Positions 1 to 11,524 of a stretch of 64,000 nt of DNA are shown here, piece by piece. Origin of the DNA: DATCJA01 sp963734635 (lineage in GTDB: Bacteria; Acidobacteriota; Vicinamibacteria; Vicinamibacterales; UBA2999); the NCBI GenBank assembly GCA_963734635.1, contig CAVTIA010000010.1, forward strand, positions 310,001 to 374,000, in the 5' to 3' direction. Below the pieces are notes generated by a model, which saw only the letters and a list, made by a program, of their open reading frames with translations, had not been told where the DNA came from and made no database searches. The position numbers and the translations under genes were made by a program. Numbering within the stretch: position 1 is the first letter of the stretch; each line of letters opens with the position of its first letter.

Positions 1-1
1 G

Positions 2-397
2 GGGACGATTCTCATCGTGTGCGCAGGAACATCCGATCTGGCGGTCGCGGAAGAGGCGGCCGTGACCGCCGCTCTAATGGGTAACCGGATTGAACGCGTG
101 TACGACGTGGGCGTCGCAGGCCTACATCGACTTCTCGCCGAGCACGACCGCCTGCAGAACGCCCGCGTCCTCGTCGTCGTCGCCGGGATGGAAGGTGCAC
201 TTCCGAGCGTCGTTGCGGGCCTGGTGAAGGTGCCGGTAATCGCGGTGCCAACGAGCGTAGGCTACGGCGCGAGCTTCGGCGGGGTCGCCGCGCTGCTCGG
301 CATGCTCAACACCTGTGCGAACGGCGTCGCCGTGGTGAATATCGACAACGGCTTCGGCGCCGCCTGCGTGGCAAGCCTCATCAACCACCTGTCATAG
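2..397 (+). CDS. larB: LarB, nickel-pincer cofactor biosynthesis carboxylase (C-terminal part, cut by window edge)
   Basis: The open frame runs in from base 2, so the start lies outside the window; 131 residues are visible. The PurE-like nucleotide fold is recognisable: an AGTSD loop near the visible N-terminus, VVAGMEGALPSVVAGL in the middle and PTSVGYG followed by NIDNGFGAA near the end. In characterised systems LarB carboxylates and hydrolyses nicotinic acid adenine dinucleotide to begin the nickel-pincer cofactor of lactate racemase. Plain PurE is the alternative, but the MEGALPSVV and NIDNGFG stretches fit LarB better. larC/larE are not in the window. It ends 12 bp from the convergent DUF5916 gene, with no clear terminator between. 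Confidence 0.85.
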   Translation, partial: GTILIVCAGTSDLAVAEEAAVTAALMGNRIERVYDVGVAGLHRLLAEHDRLQNARVLVVVAGMEGALPSVVAGLVKVPVIAVPTSVGYGASFGGVAALLGMLNTCANGVAVVNIDNGFGAACVASLINHLS

Positions 398-409
398 CCG
401 TCTTCGTCG

Positions 410-2854
410 TCAATACCTGAACAGATACTGCAGCTTCGTGAAGATCGCCCGGTTCGTCCGCATCATCGCAGACGTCGGGTACAACGCTTCATCGATGCTT
501 CGGCCCTGCCGGTAGTGATCGTCGTAACCCACGAAGAACACGGTGCCGGCATTGACGCGGTAGGTCAGGAGCATGTTGCCGCCGACCGTCTTGTCGAAGG
601 TGTTGTACTCGATGATGTTGCGGAGGACCAGGCGGTTTGTGAACTGATACGTGGTGCGCGTGCGGAAAATCTTGACGTCGAAGACTTCGGTGTCGGAGCG
701 CACGTCGACGAAGCGGCTGGTGTTGATGTTGATCTCCGACTGGAGGCGTGACAGCGGCCGCACGTTGATGAGCAGGTTCAATTGCCGATCGGAGCCGAGG
801 TACGGGTTGTCGACGAATCGGATCTGATCGCCGGTCCACGTCGATCCGTTGATGCTGATGCGCCGACTCGTGTTCACCGTCCAACCGAAGCTGTATCGCG
901 ACTTCCAGAAGTCGACGTCGCGGTATCGCTCCATGTCGCGGTTCACATTCGTGTAGAAGGAGATGTTCTTGGCAAACTGAAAGCCCAGCCGCCCCTGGAT
1001 GCCTTCGTCCTGCAGGACGCCGTTGAAGTCGTAGTTGCGCTCGTACTGGAGCCGCGGCTCCCAGTTGACGATCCAGCTCTCAGGCCACAAGCGGTACGCG
1101 ACCATGGCCGTCGACTGCTTCTGATCGACGCGGCGGATGAAACCGAGATCGGTGCCGAACTCGGGATCAATCTCGTTGTGCCCCAGATCGTAAACGAGAT
1201 GCCGTCCCTCCCTTCTCAGATTGAAGTCGAGCAACGATCCGGTAGAGCGTACGCCGGCCTCGTTGCGGCGGTCCGCATTCAGCGCCGTGAACCGCGCGCG
1301 GTGGTTGGCACCGACCCGGAACACGCCGTCGACGCCGCCGACGCGGCTGTAGCCGTCGAGTAGCTCGCGATCGGTGACAATCGCGCCGACATACGATTCG
1401 GAATACAGGTCGTATCGCACTCGGCCCATGACGACCTTCGCCCCTTCACCGTACCCGGGTGCGTTCCGATCCAGGAGGTTTCCCGGTGCGTCGTCGTCGG
1501 TCACCATGAAGCCGATGGACGTATTGCGAATCTTCCCCGAGAGCTTGGCGCCGAAGCGCGGGTCAACCAACGTACGCGTGTGCACCGGGTATACCTGACC
1601 CGGCGCTGTCACCTGGTAAATGTCGATGCCCTCGAGGAAGAACGGACGCAGCTCAGGGTAGAAGACCGGAAAACGCTGGTTGACTTCGATCTGGGCACGG
1701 TCCGATTCGATCTGCGAGAAGTCAGGGTTGTAGGTGAAGTCGAAGACCAGGTCCGAGGTGACGCCATACTTGACGTTAATCGCGCCCTCTGAATTCGTGC
1801 CAGGCGGCTCATGCTGATGGTCGGCATGTCCATCGTTTATCAGCACGTCCGCATGAATGGCCGTGAACGTCGGCAGCAGTTCGAGGTTGCGAGTGGTCGA
1901 CAAGCCGGTCATTCCCTCGACCGTCCCCATCTGGCGCAACATGCCCATGATGTTGCGCGAGACTGGCGCCCATACCACGCTCTCGTTCTTACTTTCAATC
2001 GTGCGCTCAATCTGGAAACCCCAACGGTGTGCCTCGGCCTGGCGACCCGGATACCTCAGGCTCTTGAACGGGATGGCAATCTCCGCAGTCCAGCCGTCGT
2101 CCACCATCGTGCCGGCCGATTCGAAGAGCGCGTCCCAGAAGCTATCGCCCGGCGCGCCGCTGCGGCGGCCGCCGCTCGTGTGGTTCTGGGGAACGATTGC
2201 GCGCCGGATTCGATCCAGTAAACCGCCACGCTTCGCCGGCACGGTCGTACCACCAAAGTTGTTGACGGGGACGACACCCCTCACGCCGGGCGTCAGATCA
2301 GCGGCGGTGCCCGTTGAGGCATCAGCGCTGTTGAGCACAGAGTCGCTCTGGACGCCGTAACCATTCACGGAGAACACGTACGCGCGCTGCTGGTCCAGAA
2401 AGGGATCGAAGTAGAGGCGCACGTTGTCATCGCCCGCGGTCTGATCGCGGTCGACGTGGTTGGCGCGAATCAGCGAGCGATCGGAGTAGTGCGCGTAAAT
2501 CGCGAAATAAATGTTCTGACTGTCATATACGATGCGCACTTCGGTGCGCTCGGTGGCGGGCGCGCCTTCCACCGGCCGCTGCTGGACGAACTGGCGAACC
2601 TCCACAGCGCCCTGCCAGACGGTGTCGTCCAGGCGCCCGTCGATTGTTGGAGGCACGTTCGTGCGGTCAATGGTGACCGCAGGTCTACCGCTCGGGGTGG
2701 CGGCCGATACCTGTGGGTCGATCGTCCCGGTTTGCGCGCCGGTCAACGTCAGCGCACCCGGCGACTGCGCATGAACGGACGTCGCGGCGGCCCCGAGCCC
2801 CACTGCGGCCGCGAGGGCCAGAGTCGTCAGCGTTCGCACAGTGCGCGCTCTCAC
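410..2854 (-). CDS. DUF5916 domain protein with N-terminal CBM9-like domain, exported
   Basis: 814 residues. A signal peptide (basic RARTVR, hydrophobic alanine-rich core, cleavage near VHA-QS at about residue 29) precedes a CBM9-like beta-sandwich (about 58-200; PPTIDGRLDDTVW and the VRLYFDPF/NGYGVQSD segments are typical). Residues from about 230 to the end form the long DUF5916 region, rich in alternating hydrophobic strands and ending LQYLFRY with a terminal aromatic, as in outer-membrane beta-barrels. The family is common in Acidobacteriota, Gemmatimonadota and Bacteroidota. Its role is unknown; carbohydrate or peptide binding at the outer membrane is inferred. The start is GTG with a weak ribosome site. 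It lies 10 bp downstream of the amidase, same strand. Confidence 0.85.
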   Translation of the reverse strand: MRARTVRTLTTLALAAAVGLGAAATSVHAQSPGALTLTGAQTGTIDPQVSAATPSGRPAVTIDRTNVPPTIDGRLDDTVWQGAVEVRQFVQQRPVEGAPATERTEVRIVYDSQNIYFAIYAHYSDRSLIRANHVDRDQTAGDDNVRLYFDPFLDQQRAYVFSVNGYGVQSDSVLNSADASTGTAADLTPGVRGVVPVNNFGGTTVPAKRGGLLDRIRRAIVPQNHTSGGRRSGAPGDSFWDALFESAGTMVDDGWTAEIAIPFKSLRYPGRQAEAHRWGFQIERTIESKNESVVWAPVSRNIMGMLRQMGTVEGMTGLSTTRNLELLPTFTAIHADVLINDGHADHQHEPPGTNSEGAINVKYGVTSDLVFDFTYNPDFSQIESDRAQIEVNQRFPVFYPELRPFFLEGIDIYQVTAPGQVYPVHTRTLVDPRFGAKLSGKIRNTSIGFMVTDDDAPGNLLDRNAPGYGEGAKVVMGRVRYDLYSESYVGAIVTDRELLDGYSRVGGVDGVFRVGANHRARFTALNADRRNEAGVRSTGSLLDFNLRREGRHLVYDLGHNEIDPEFGTDLGFIRRVDQKQSTAMVAYRLWPESWIVNWEPRLQYERNYDFNGVLQDEGIQGRLGFQFAKNISFYTNVNRDMERYRDVDFWKSRYSFGWTVNTSRRISINGSTWTGDQIRFVDNPYLGSDRQLNLLINVRPLSRLQSEININTSRFVDVRSDTEVFDVKIFRTRTTYQFTNRLVLRNIIEYNTFDKTVGGNMLLTYRVNAGTVFFVGYDDHYRQGRSIDEALYPTSAMMRTNRAIFTKLQYLFRY

Positions 2855-2864
2855 GTCCGCAATC

Positions 2865-5247
2865 CTATGGTTCGCCTGCCAACGGCGGGAACAGAGGCGG
2901 CGGCACGCGGCGCTTCGATGCCGACTGGTAGGCCGTGGCCGCTTTCATCGCAACGTGTTCCATGCCGGGCTCGACGAGGAAGTTTATCGAAAACGGAATT
3001 CCCGGCGCCGGCGCTTCCGTCGGCGTGGTTCCGGTCCGACTGCGATAGAACTTTCGACCGTTTGAGTCGGTAGCCAGCTCGAACACGGGGTCGTAAGCCA
3101 CCTTGACGTAGCCCGCCGGGATAAGAATCTCCGTGATGCCAGCATTGGGACCGAGCGGATACGAGATCGCGCGGCCGTTCAGGTTCGGCTCCGGCGCGAG
3201 CCCGATCTTCCCTGGCGGCAGAGTCGTATGCACCTGGATGAGGACGTCGAGCTTGTTGTCGAGGATCACCTTCATCAGCACGCGGCGCAGGAACTCGCGA
3301 CGTTGAATGTTGTCCGCAATGCCTTTCGGCGGCTCATACAGGTTGTCGATCTCTTCCCAATTCTTGAACGCGGCGCGCTGGTCATCGCCCCAGAACTTCG
3401 ATCGTGCGTTGAGCGCGTGCCAGTCGGTGAGCGTCTCCTTGAAGCCGCGATCGCTCCAGTCCTTCGCCCGGCGCATCAGATACTGCGAAATATGAAACCG
3501 GAACGTGCGCGACTGCGCCTCTCCCCCGCCGAGCACGGTGCGCAGGGTAAGGTTTCGTGGTGTCGGTTCGAGCCCTTCCGCCCAGCGCACCATCCAGTCT
3601 GCCGCGGCCATCGTCCCGGTGCCCTTGGTCACGCCGGGCGCAAACTCGGTTGGCCGCACCTTGGCCGCGAACTCGGGAAAGAAGGGTTCGTTGCCAGGTG
3701 TTAACCGCAGCAACAGGTCGGGGTACAAGACGGGCGCCAGCTGTGCGATGGCGCGGTCGATCGTCGTCGACATGTTCTCGATGTCGGGATCGTCGGTCCA
3801 GCCCGGCGTGAGGGATTCGACGAGGGTTGCGCCGAGGTAGCCGCCGAGCATGTTCTTCATTTCTGCAGTAGCGGCGTCGACGATGGGCTCGTCGACCTTC
3901 GCCTGCTTGACCATGAACTCGCGGATGATGCCGATCCGCATGCCCTTGAGCGCGCCCTGGCGGCCCTCCGTGATGGCACGTGCGTATGGCTCGGATGGCA
4001 GACTGGAGCGCGGCACAGTGGTGAAGATGTCGCGTGGGTCGTAGTAGCCGTTTACGGGATCCTTGAGGGCGTCGAGCACCTTCACCGCGTCGCCGATCGA
4101 GCGACAGTGGATTCCGGCTCGGTCGTTGTAGATTTCCGCGCCGACCGCCCCCCCGAGAAACGACAGATGCGCTTTGTGCGGCAGTATGAGAGCCACCGAG
4201 TTGTGATTGGCGGGCCCGCGGCACGACTGCCCCGTCTCCTCACAGATGCTGCACATGACGAGGTTTGTACCTGACCGAAACGCCCGACCCGGAGCTGGAT
4301 CCGATCGACGCGGCCCGGGTCTGGTCGTACGAGTTGCATGGATTGCCGGCCCACGTGCTGCGCTGGTAGCCGAGCGTCGACGGGAGCACTTTGCTCGGAT
4401 AGTTCTTGCCACCGGGATCACCGGGACCGCGGCCGTTGTACTCGGTGGTGTTCGCCTTCGCGTAGATGATGGCGCCCTTCTGGCGCAGCTGGGCAACGAG
4501 CGTGTGGTCGCGCGCCGCAAAATCCATGTCGTACCGCGCATCCGCGCCGCCCGTTGACCGCAGGTCCTTCACTTCATAGGGATCCTTGAACGAGAACGGA
4601 ATGCAGTACATCGGGAGCGCCTGCAGGTCGGGATTTCGACCATATTGCGCGTCCAGCTCCGCGGCGCGCTCCAGCGCATCGGGCTGACGACGAAACTGCT
4701 CGCAGACGGAGGGTGCTCCTGGCGGCAGCGGTCCGGCCGATGGATGCCGATCGAAGTCACCTTTGCACGTGACAGACCGCTCACCGCGCAGGTTGAGCAT
4801 TCCGATTGCGCGCACTTGTCCGGCGTTCGGGATGCCGACCGCCATTCCGAATTGCTGTTGAACGGTTGGATCGGATGCGGTCGACTCCATCCTGCCGAAT
4901 TCAATCGGAGGCGTCTTCCGCGGATCCCCGGGAGGCCGGGTCGCCGTGGCCGCGGCCGCAGCGGCATATTCGGCGTAGTTTGGAAGGAACTTCGGCGCCA
5001 TGTCTTCAGTGACGAGCTGATTGCAGGTCCCGTTGTAGGCCCTGGCGCGATTGACATACGCCTGCACCAGCGCGCGGCACGTCAGCTGACCTTCCTGAAT
5101 GCCGCGATGCACGTCGGAGATGGTGGCTTCGAGAAGATGAAACCGGAACGGCTGCGCGGCCGCCTGCTGCTGTGTGTATACGCCGTCGCCGCCGACCGCA
5201 ACGAGACTGAGGACGATTGCGGCGCCCATGATTCGCGCGAAGGACAT
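2865..5247 (-). pseudogene. Secreted amidase (amidase signature family), interrupted by a +1 frameshift
   Basis: Two overlapping frames on the minus strand together make one amidase-signature protein. The first (5247 down to about 4270) has a signal peptide, the catalytic Lys in SFKDPYEVKD (about residue 221) and the GSSSGSG loop (316-322). The second (about 4266 to 2865) resumes with TNLVMCS and the nucleophile Ser in TGQSCRGPA, then runs to the expected C-terminus. Frame is lost at CAGGTAC (complement of 4267-4273): removing one G restores GVSV-S-TNLVMCS. No other damage is visible, so a sequencing indel or a very recent mutation is more likely than old decay. The start is well supported: AAGGAGG sits 4 nt before the ATG. 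Substrate unknown. Confidence 0.85.
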
Positions 5248-5251
5248 GCAG

Positions 5252-5258
5252 CCTCCTT
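5252..5258 (-). promoter_or_regulatory. Strong ribosome-binding site of the amidase gene
   Basis: On the minus strand this reads AAGGAGG, four bases before the ATG at 5247. It fixes the start, and therefore the signal peptide, of the frameshifted amidase. It is one of the best Shine-Dalgarno matches in the window. Confidence 0.7.
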
Positions 5259-5321
5259 GGCTGGTTCCTTATACACCGGGTCTCGCCGCTGGTTGAAGGG
5301 TTTACACTGACCCGGAGCCTG

Positions 5322-7820
5322 ATGAATCCGAACGCGTTACGAGCCCTCGAGTTCGACCACATCGTGTCGGTCCTGACCGACCTGGCAGTTACGCCAACCG
5401 GCCGTAACGCGCTCGAGGCCCTGCATCCGTCGACCGAGACACGCCAGGCGATTGCGGCGCTGCGGACAACAAGCGAGGCCGTTCGTTTTCTGGGAGATCA
5501 CACGGGGTTTCCCCTACGCCCACCGACCGATCTCGAAGAGCTGCTCGACGCGCTCGCCCTCGAGGGGAGAGCGCTCGAAGCGCCTCGTCTGCTCGCGTTC
5601 GCCGACTACCTCGAATCCATCGAACATTCCCGCAATGCGGTCACAAAGCTCGGTTCGGCGTTCCCGCTGCTGCGCCGCGTCGCCGAAGCCGCTGCGTCGT
5701 TCACCCGCGAAATTTCCGACGTCCGCCGAAAGATTGCATCATCGGGTGAGGTGGTAGACGAGGCGAGCGCTGCGCTCAGCGACATCCGCGGACGTCTTCG
5801 GAAGCAACGCGCCCGGCTGCGAAACACGTTGGAGTCGTTTCTGCGCGGCCGTGATACGGCCAAGTACCTGCAGGAGCAGGTCGTCACCGACCGTAACGGC
5901 CGCTACGTGCTGATCGTGCGAGCCGAACACCGGTCGGCTATCCCAGGGATCGTTCACGGCGTCTCGACAACGGGCGCCAGTGTATTTCTCGAGCCGCTGC
6001 AGACTGTTGAAATCAATAACGACATCGTTGCACTCGAGGAGCAGGAGGCGGAGGAAGTACATCGCATTCTGCTGTCGCTCACCGATGCATTTCGTGAGCG
6101 GCCGGACGATGTGCAGCGAACGCTCGATGCGGGCACAGAGCTCGATGTGATTCAGGCGCGCGCCCGTCTCTCGCAGATGATGGGCGGCGTCGAGCCTGTG
6201 ATCGCGGACGACGGTACGTTCGAGCTGCGAGGGGCAAGACATCCGCTGATGATTGCGGCGGTGCGTGAACGTGCTTCGGAGCTACAGGATGGAGGCTCGC
6301 CGCTCCAGGAGGCGTCGGATCTTCGACCGGGATCTCCCGATCCCGTACCCGTGGACATTCTTCTTACGCCACCAATCCATGTCCTGGTAATTGCTGGACC
6401 CAACACGGGCGGCAAGACCGTGGCGCTCAAGACAGCGGGCCTGCTTGCGGCCATGGCACAGTCGGGGCTCCACATTCCCGCGGAAGAAGGCTCGCGGCTC
6501 CCCGTATTTCGATCACTCTTTGCCGACATCGGTGACGAGCAGTCGATCTCTGCGAGCCTCAGCACGTTTTCTGCTCATATCACCAATGTCGTGTCGATGG
6601 ACCGCGGTCTCGAACTTCCGGCTCTTGTGCTCCTGGACGAGGTTGGCGCAGGAACCGACCCGGTTGAAGGGGGAGCACTCGGAACGGCGGTCATCGATCA
6701 TTTTCGCGGTCGCGGCGCGCATCTGATCGCGACCACTCATTACGACGCGTTGAAGTCGTACGCCTCAACGACGCAGGGCGTCGCCGGTGCAGCCTTCGGA
6801 TTCAACCCCGAGACGTTTGCGCCGACATACCGGCTGCTGTACGGGTCGCCCGGACGAAGTCTCGCGATAGAAATAGCCGCGCGGCTCGGGATGCCGCAGA
6901 CCGTCATCCGCAGCGCCCGGGAGAACCTGACGGAGCCGCAAAAGCAGCTGGCCGATCATTTGGCTCGTGTGGACGACGACCTGCGACGGCTCGAGCAGGA
7001 TCGACGCTCGCTCGCGCGCGAACGGGCGCTGGTCGCCGAAAACGAACAACGGTTGCGCGCGCACGAAGATTCGGTCGCCGAGCGCGAAGCGAGACTTCGC
7101 CGGCGCACCGACGCCAAACTCGACGACCAGCTGCGAGAGGCACGTCAGCAGATCGACACCGTCATCGAGACGCTGAAAGCGCGGGCGGCAGAATTGTCGG
7201 ACCGTGCCGCAGTCCGCTTGAACGCGAGCGGGAAGGTCCGGTCGGCTGGACTGAGCACCGGAGATATTGGTGCCCTGAAGACCGACGCCAGAGCGGCTCT
7301 CGACCGCGTCGCCGACAGTGTGAAGGAGCGCGAGGCCGCGGCCGGACCTGGTGCGGGGGCTTCCGCGCCGCCGGCAGAAATTGAACCCGGATCACGCGTG
7401 ACGGTTGGCGCACTCGGGCTCGAAGGCGTAGTGATCGAGGTTCACGACAAGCACGCGGAGGTAGATGTTCGCGGCAAAAGGTTACGCGCAGTGCTTCGCG
7501 ACCTGCGTCCCATCACCGGCTCGCCGGCGCGGCCAACGGTGCGGGTCAACGTTGACCTGCAGCCGCGAGAGGGGACGCTCGGCGAGCTGAATCTCATCGG
7601 CTCGACGGTTGACGAGGCAACAGATCGCCTCGACAAGTTCCTCGATCAGGCAACCGTTGCCGATGTCCACGAGCTCCGAATCGTCCATGGACACGGTACC
7701 GGTCAGCTTCGTCGGACCGTAGCGAGCTATCTCAAGGATCACCCTCTCGTCGCGCGCTTCGAACCGGCGCCGGAGAAGCAGGGAGGCGGAGGGGCTACGA
7801 TCGTGTATCTCAAGGATTAG
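5322..7820 (+). CDS. mutS2: MutS2 / RqcU-type ATPase with Smr domain
   Basis: 832 residues. The MutS core and clamp region is followed by the ATPase domain: Walker A GPNTGGKT near residue 359, the ABC-type signature region SASLSTFSAH and Walker B LVLLDEVGAGTDP. A long charged coiled coil follows (about 530-630), then a KOW-like basic segment, and the C-terminal Smr domain (about 752-832) with ELNLIGS and HGHGTGQLR. The mismatch-binding domain I of MutS1 is absent, as expected. The family suppresses recombination or, as in Bacillus, splits stalled collided ribosomes (RqcU). It is transcribed divergently from the amidase with 74 bp between the starts. Confidence 0.95.
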   Translation: MNPNALRALEFDHIVSVLTDLAVTPTGRNALEALHPSTETRQAIAALRTTSEAVRFLGDHTGFPLRPPTDLEELLDALALEGRALEAPRLLAFADYLESIEHSRNAVTKLGSAFPLLRRVAEAAASFTREISDVRRKIASSGEVVDEASAALSDIRGRLRKQRARLRNTLESFLRGRDTAKYLQEQVVTDRNGRYVLIVRAEHRSAIPGIVHGVSTTGASVFLEPLQTVEINNDIVALEEQEAEEVHRILLSLTDAFRERPDDVQRTLDAGTELDVIQARARLSQMMGGVEPVIADDGTFELRGARHPLMIAAVRERASELQDGGSPLQEASDLRPGSPDPVPVDILLTPPIHVLVIAGPNTGGKTVALKTAGLLAAMAQSGLHIPAEEGSRLPVFRSLFADIGDEQSISASLSTFSAHITNVVSMDRGLELPALVLLDEVGAGTDPVEGGALGTAVIDHFRGRGAHLIATTHYDALKSYASTTQGVAGAAFGFNPETFAPTYRLLYGSPGRSLAIEIAARLGMPQTVIRSARENLTEPQKQLADHLARVDDDLRRLEQDRRSLARERALVAENEQRLRAHEDSVAEREARLRRRTDAKLDDQLREARQQIDTVIETLKARAAELSDRAAVRLNASGKVRSAGLSTGDIGALKTDARAALDRVADSVKEREAAAGPGAGASAPPAEIEPGSRVTVGALGLEGVVIEVHDKHAEVDVRGKRLRAVLRDLRPITGSPARPTVRVNVDLQPREGTLGELNLIGSTVDEATDRLDKFLDQATVADVHELRIVHGHGTGQLRRTVASYLKDHPLVARFEPAPEKQGGGGATIVYLKD

Positions 7821-7831
7821 CCAAGAAATTC

Positions 7832-7982
7832 ACCATGCAAAATTCAAAATGCAAACCGCGTGGATACCAGGCCACACCATGCATCAGAGACACAGAGCTT
7901 GCATGTGGCCTGTAGTATTAAGGCCTTGAACGTTGGATTGTCCATTTTGCATTTGCATCTTGCATTCTGAATTTTGCATTTC
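7832..7982. repeat. Heptamer-word array with two complementary arms (word AAAATGC / GCATTTT) and central hairpin
   Basis: The gap between mutS2 and dnaG is nearly filled by degenerate 7-nt words. The left arm, 7832-7859, has four in register (ACCATGC, AAAATTC, AAAATGC, AAACCGC). The right arm, 7942-7982, is made of the complementary word (CCATTTT, a 6-nt GCATTT, GCATCTT, GCATTCT, GAATTTT, GCATTTC). Between them AGGCCACA (7869-7876) pairs with TGTGGCCT (7904-7911). The A/T-rich words contrast with the GC-rich surroundings. The right arm stops just before the dnaG ATG. Confidence 0.75.
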
Positions 7983-7991
7983 GGCTTTCGG

Positions 7992-9749
7992 ATGGCCCTG
8001 TTCCCCCAACAATTCATCGACGACCTGAAGCAGCACGCCGACATCGTCGTCGTGATTCAGGACTATGTGTCGCTGAAAAAGACGGGGGCAACCTACAAGG
8101 GTCTCTGCCCGTTCCACGGTGAAAAGACTCCATCGTTCCATGTCAATCGCGACAAGGGGTTCTTCCACTGTTTCGGGTGCGGGGCGGGCGGCGACGTCTT
8201 CAAGTTCTTTGAGCTGCGCGAGAGTGTGAGCTTTCCGGACGCCGTGCGGATGCTCGCGCAGCGCTTCGGCATGACGCTCCCGGAACTCGAGCAGAGCGAC
8301 GACCAGCGCGCCAGCGCCGCGGAACGGGAAAGCCTGCTCAAAGTTCACGACGCCGCCGCGAGCTGGTTCCGGCAGCAGCTGGCGTCGACCTCCGGCGCCC
8401 GGATCCGCGCGCAAATTGACGCGCGGGCAGTTGCCGAGGCGACGAGCGACGCACTCGGACTCGGGTTCGCGCCTCGCGCCGGCCTGAAGGAGGGGCTCGC
8501 GCAGCAGGGATTCTCGCAGTCACTGCTGATACGCGCCGGCCTTCTCGTCCAGCGTGAGGACGGCACAGTGGTCGATCGATTTCGAAACCGCCTGATGATT
8601 CCAATCACGCGCGAAACCGGCTCGGTGATTGCGTTCGGCGGCCGCGCAGTCGATCCGGACCAGCAGCCCAAGTATCTGAATTCGCCGGAGACTCCGATTT
8701 ATTCGAAAGGCCGGACGCTGTACGGATTGAACCTGAGCAAGAACGCGATTCGCGAATCGGGGTTCGCGATTCTGGTCGAAGGCTATTTTGATTTCGCACA
8801 GGTGTATCAAGCCGGGTTTCAGTCGGTCGTCGCCTCGTGCGGCACCGCCCTAACCCCCGCACAAGCTCAGCAGTTGCGGCGATTTACGGGAAAGGTGGTC
8901 CTCAGCTTCGATCCGGATGCCGCGGGGCAGGGCGCTGCGGAAAAATCGTGCGAACTGCTGGTCGCTGAAGGCCTCGAGGTGAATGTGGCCGTATTGCCGC
9001 CGGGCGAGGACCCTGACGTGCACATTCGGAAGCACGGACACCCGGGATATGCCGGACGGCTCCGGTCATCGCGCCCGTACCTCGAATATCTGCTGGATCG
9101 GGGTGCAGCCCGCCACAATCTGCGAAATACCGAAGGACGCGCCCGGTTCGTCGCCGAGGTGCTGCCGGTCATCGAACGGATCCCGGACCGCACCCGGCAG
9201 GAGTTGTTCGTGGAGGCGGTGGCCGGAAAGGCGGGGGTTGGCGGCGAGACCATCTGGGCCCAGGTGCCAAAAGCCGTGACCAGGTGGCAGCCGGCACTCA
9301 GCACCAGTCAACTGCCGGGCCTCGGGCAGGTCACCAAGGCCGAAAAGGGACTGATCTGGTGGCTGGTTCATCGGCCCGACCCCGCGCTTGGCGCCCTGAA
9401 AATGCTGGATCTGGCCGATCTCGAGGGGCTGGCGACCCGGTCGGTGCTGGATCTGGCGATGAAACTACAGGATGATAGGGGATTCTCTCCATCGGTGCTG
9501 CTGGAGCGTTTAAACGCCGGTGAATCCCAGCTCGTAACTGGTATAGCAAGTGAAATCGAGCCTCACGTGCACGACGCGTCGGAGTGTGCCCTGATTCTCA
9601 AGCGACTGCGTTATGAGCGAGAGCGTGCCGCGCTGCAGCGTGAAATCGACCGGTTGCAGCGGGAAGGCGGCAGCGAACCGGGCGAGCGGCTGGAGGAGCT
9701 GCTGGTCCGGAAGTACGAGCTGATTCAGCGGATTGACGGACTCACGTAG
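7992..9749 (+). CDS. dnaG: DNA primase DnaG
   Basis: 585 residues from the ATG at 7992; an upstream in-frame TTG at 7974 lies in the repeat array and is rejected. The N-terminal CHC2 zinc-binding domain shows CPFHGEKTPSF and FHCFGCGAGGDVF (about 39-63). The catalytic core with the Toprim fold follows: ILVEGYFD near 258-265 gives the conserved Glu and SFDPDAAG the DxD. The C-terminal helicase-interaction region is more divergent, normal for the family. It makes RNA primers at the replication fork. It precedes rpoD, the classical dnaG-rpoD arrangement but without rpsU. Confidence 0.97.
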   Translation: MALFPQQFIDDLKQHADIVVVIQDYVSLKKTGATYKGLCPFHGEKTPSFHVNRDKGFFHCFGCGAGGDVFKFFELRESVSFPDAVRMLAQRFGMTLPELEQSDDQRASAAERESLLKVHDAAASWFRQQLASTSGARIRAQIDARAVAEATSDALGLGFAPRAGLKEGLAQQGFSQSLLIRAGLLVQREDGTVVDRFRNRLMIPITRETGSVIAFGGRAVDPDQQPKYLNSPETPIYSKGRTLYGLNLSKNAIRESGFAILVEGYFDFAQVYQAGFQSVVASCGTALTPAQAQQLRRFTGKVVLSFDPDAAGQGAAEKSCELLVAEGLEVNVAVLPPGEDPDVHIRKHGHPGYAGRLRSSRPYLEYLLDRGAARHNLRNTEGRARFVAEVLPVIERIPDRTRQELFVEAVAGKAGVGGETIWAQVPKAVTRWQPALSTSQLPGLGQVTKAEKGLIWWLVHRPDPALGALKMLDLADLEGLATRSVLDLAMKLQDDRGFSPSVLLERLNAGESQLVTGIASEIEPHVHDASECALILKRLRYERERAALQREIDRLQREGGSEPGERLEELLVRKYELIQRIDGLT

Positions 9750-9784
9750 GTTTTGGGCTTTGGGCTGTAGGCTCTGGGGATGAC
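9750..9784. repeat. Short heptamer-word array (GCTTTGG type), single arm
   Basis: Five consecutive 7-nt words start at the base after the dnaG stop codon: GTTTTGG, GCTTTGG, GCTGTAG, GCTCTGG, GGATGAC. They keep exact register. No second complementary arm is visible before rpoD. This is the smallest member of the array set in the window. Confidence 0.55.
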
Positions 9785-9817
9785 GCCAGGGTCTATACGC
9801 TTGATATTCGGAGGTTT

Positions 9818-11524
<1,707 letters not shown>

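Noticed and set aside
4267..4273. CAG|GTAC as an intron 5' splice site
   Set aside because: A bacterial operon context; removing a single base restores the frame and no intron-like interval exists.
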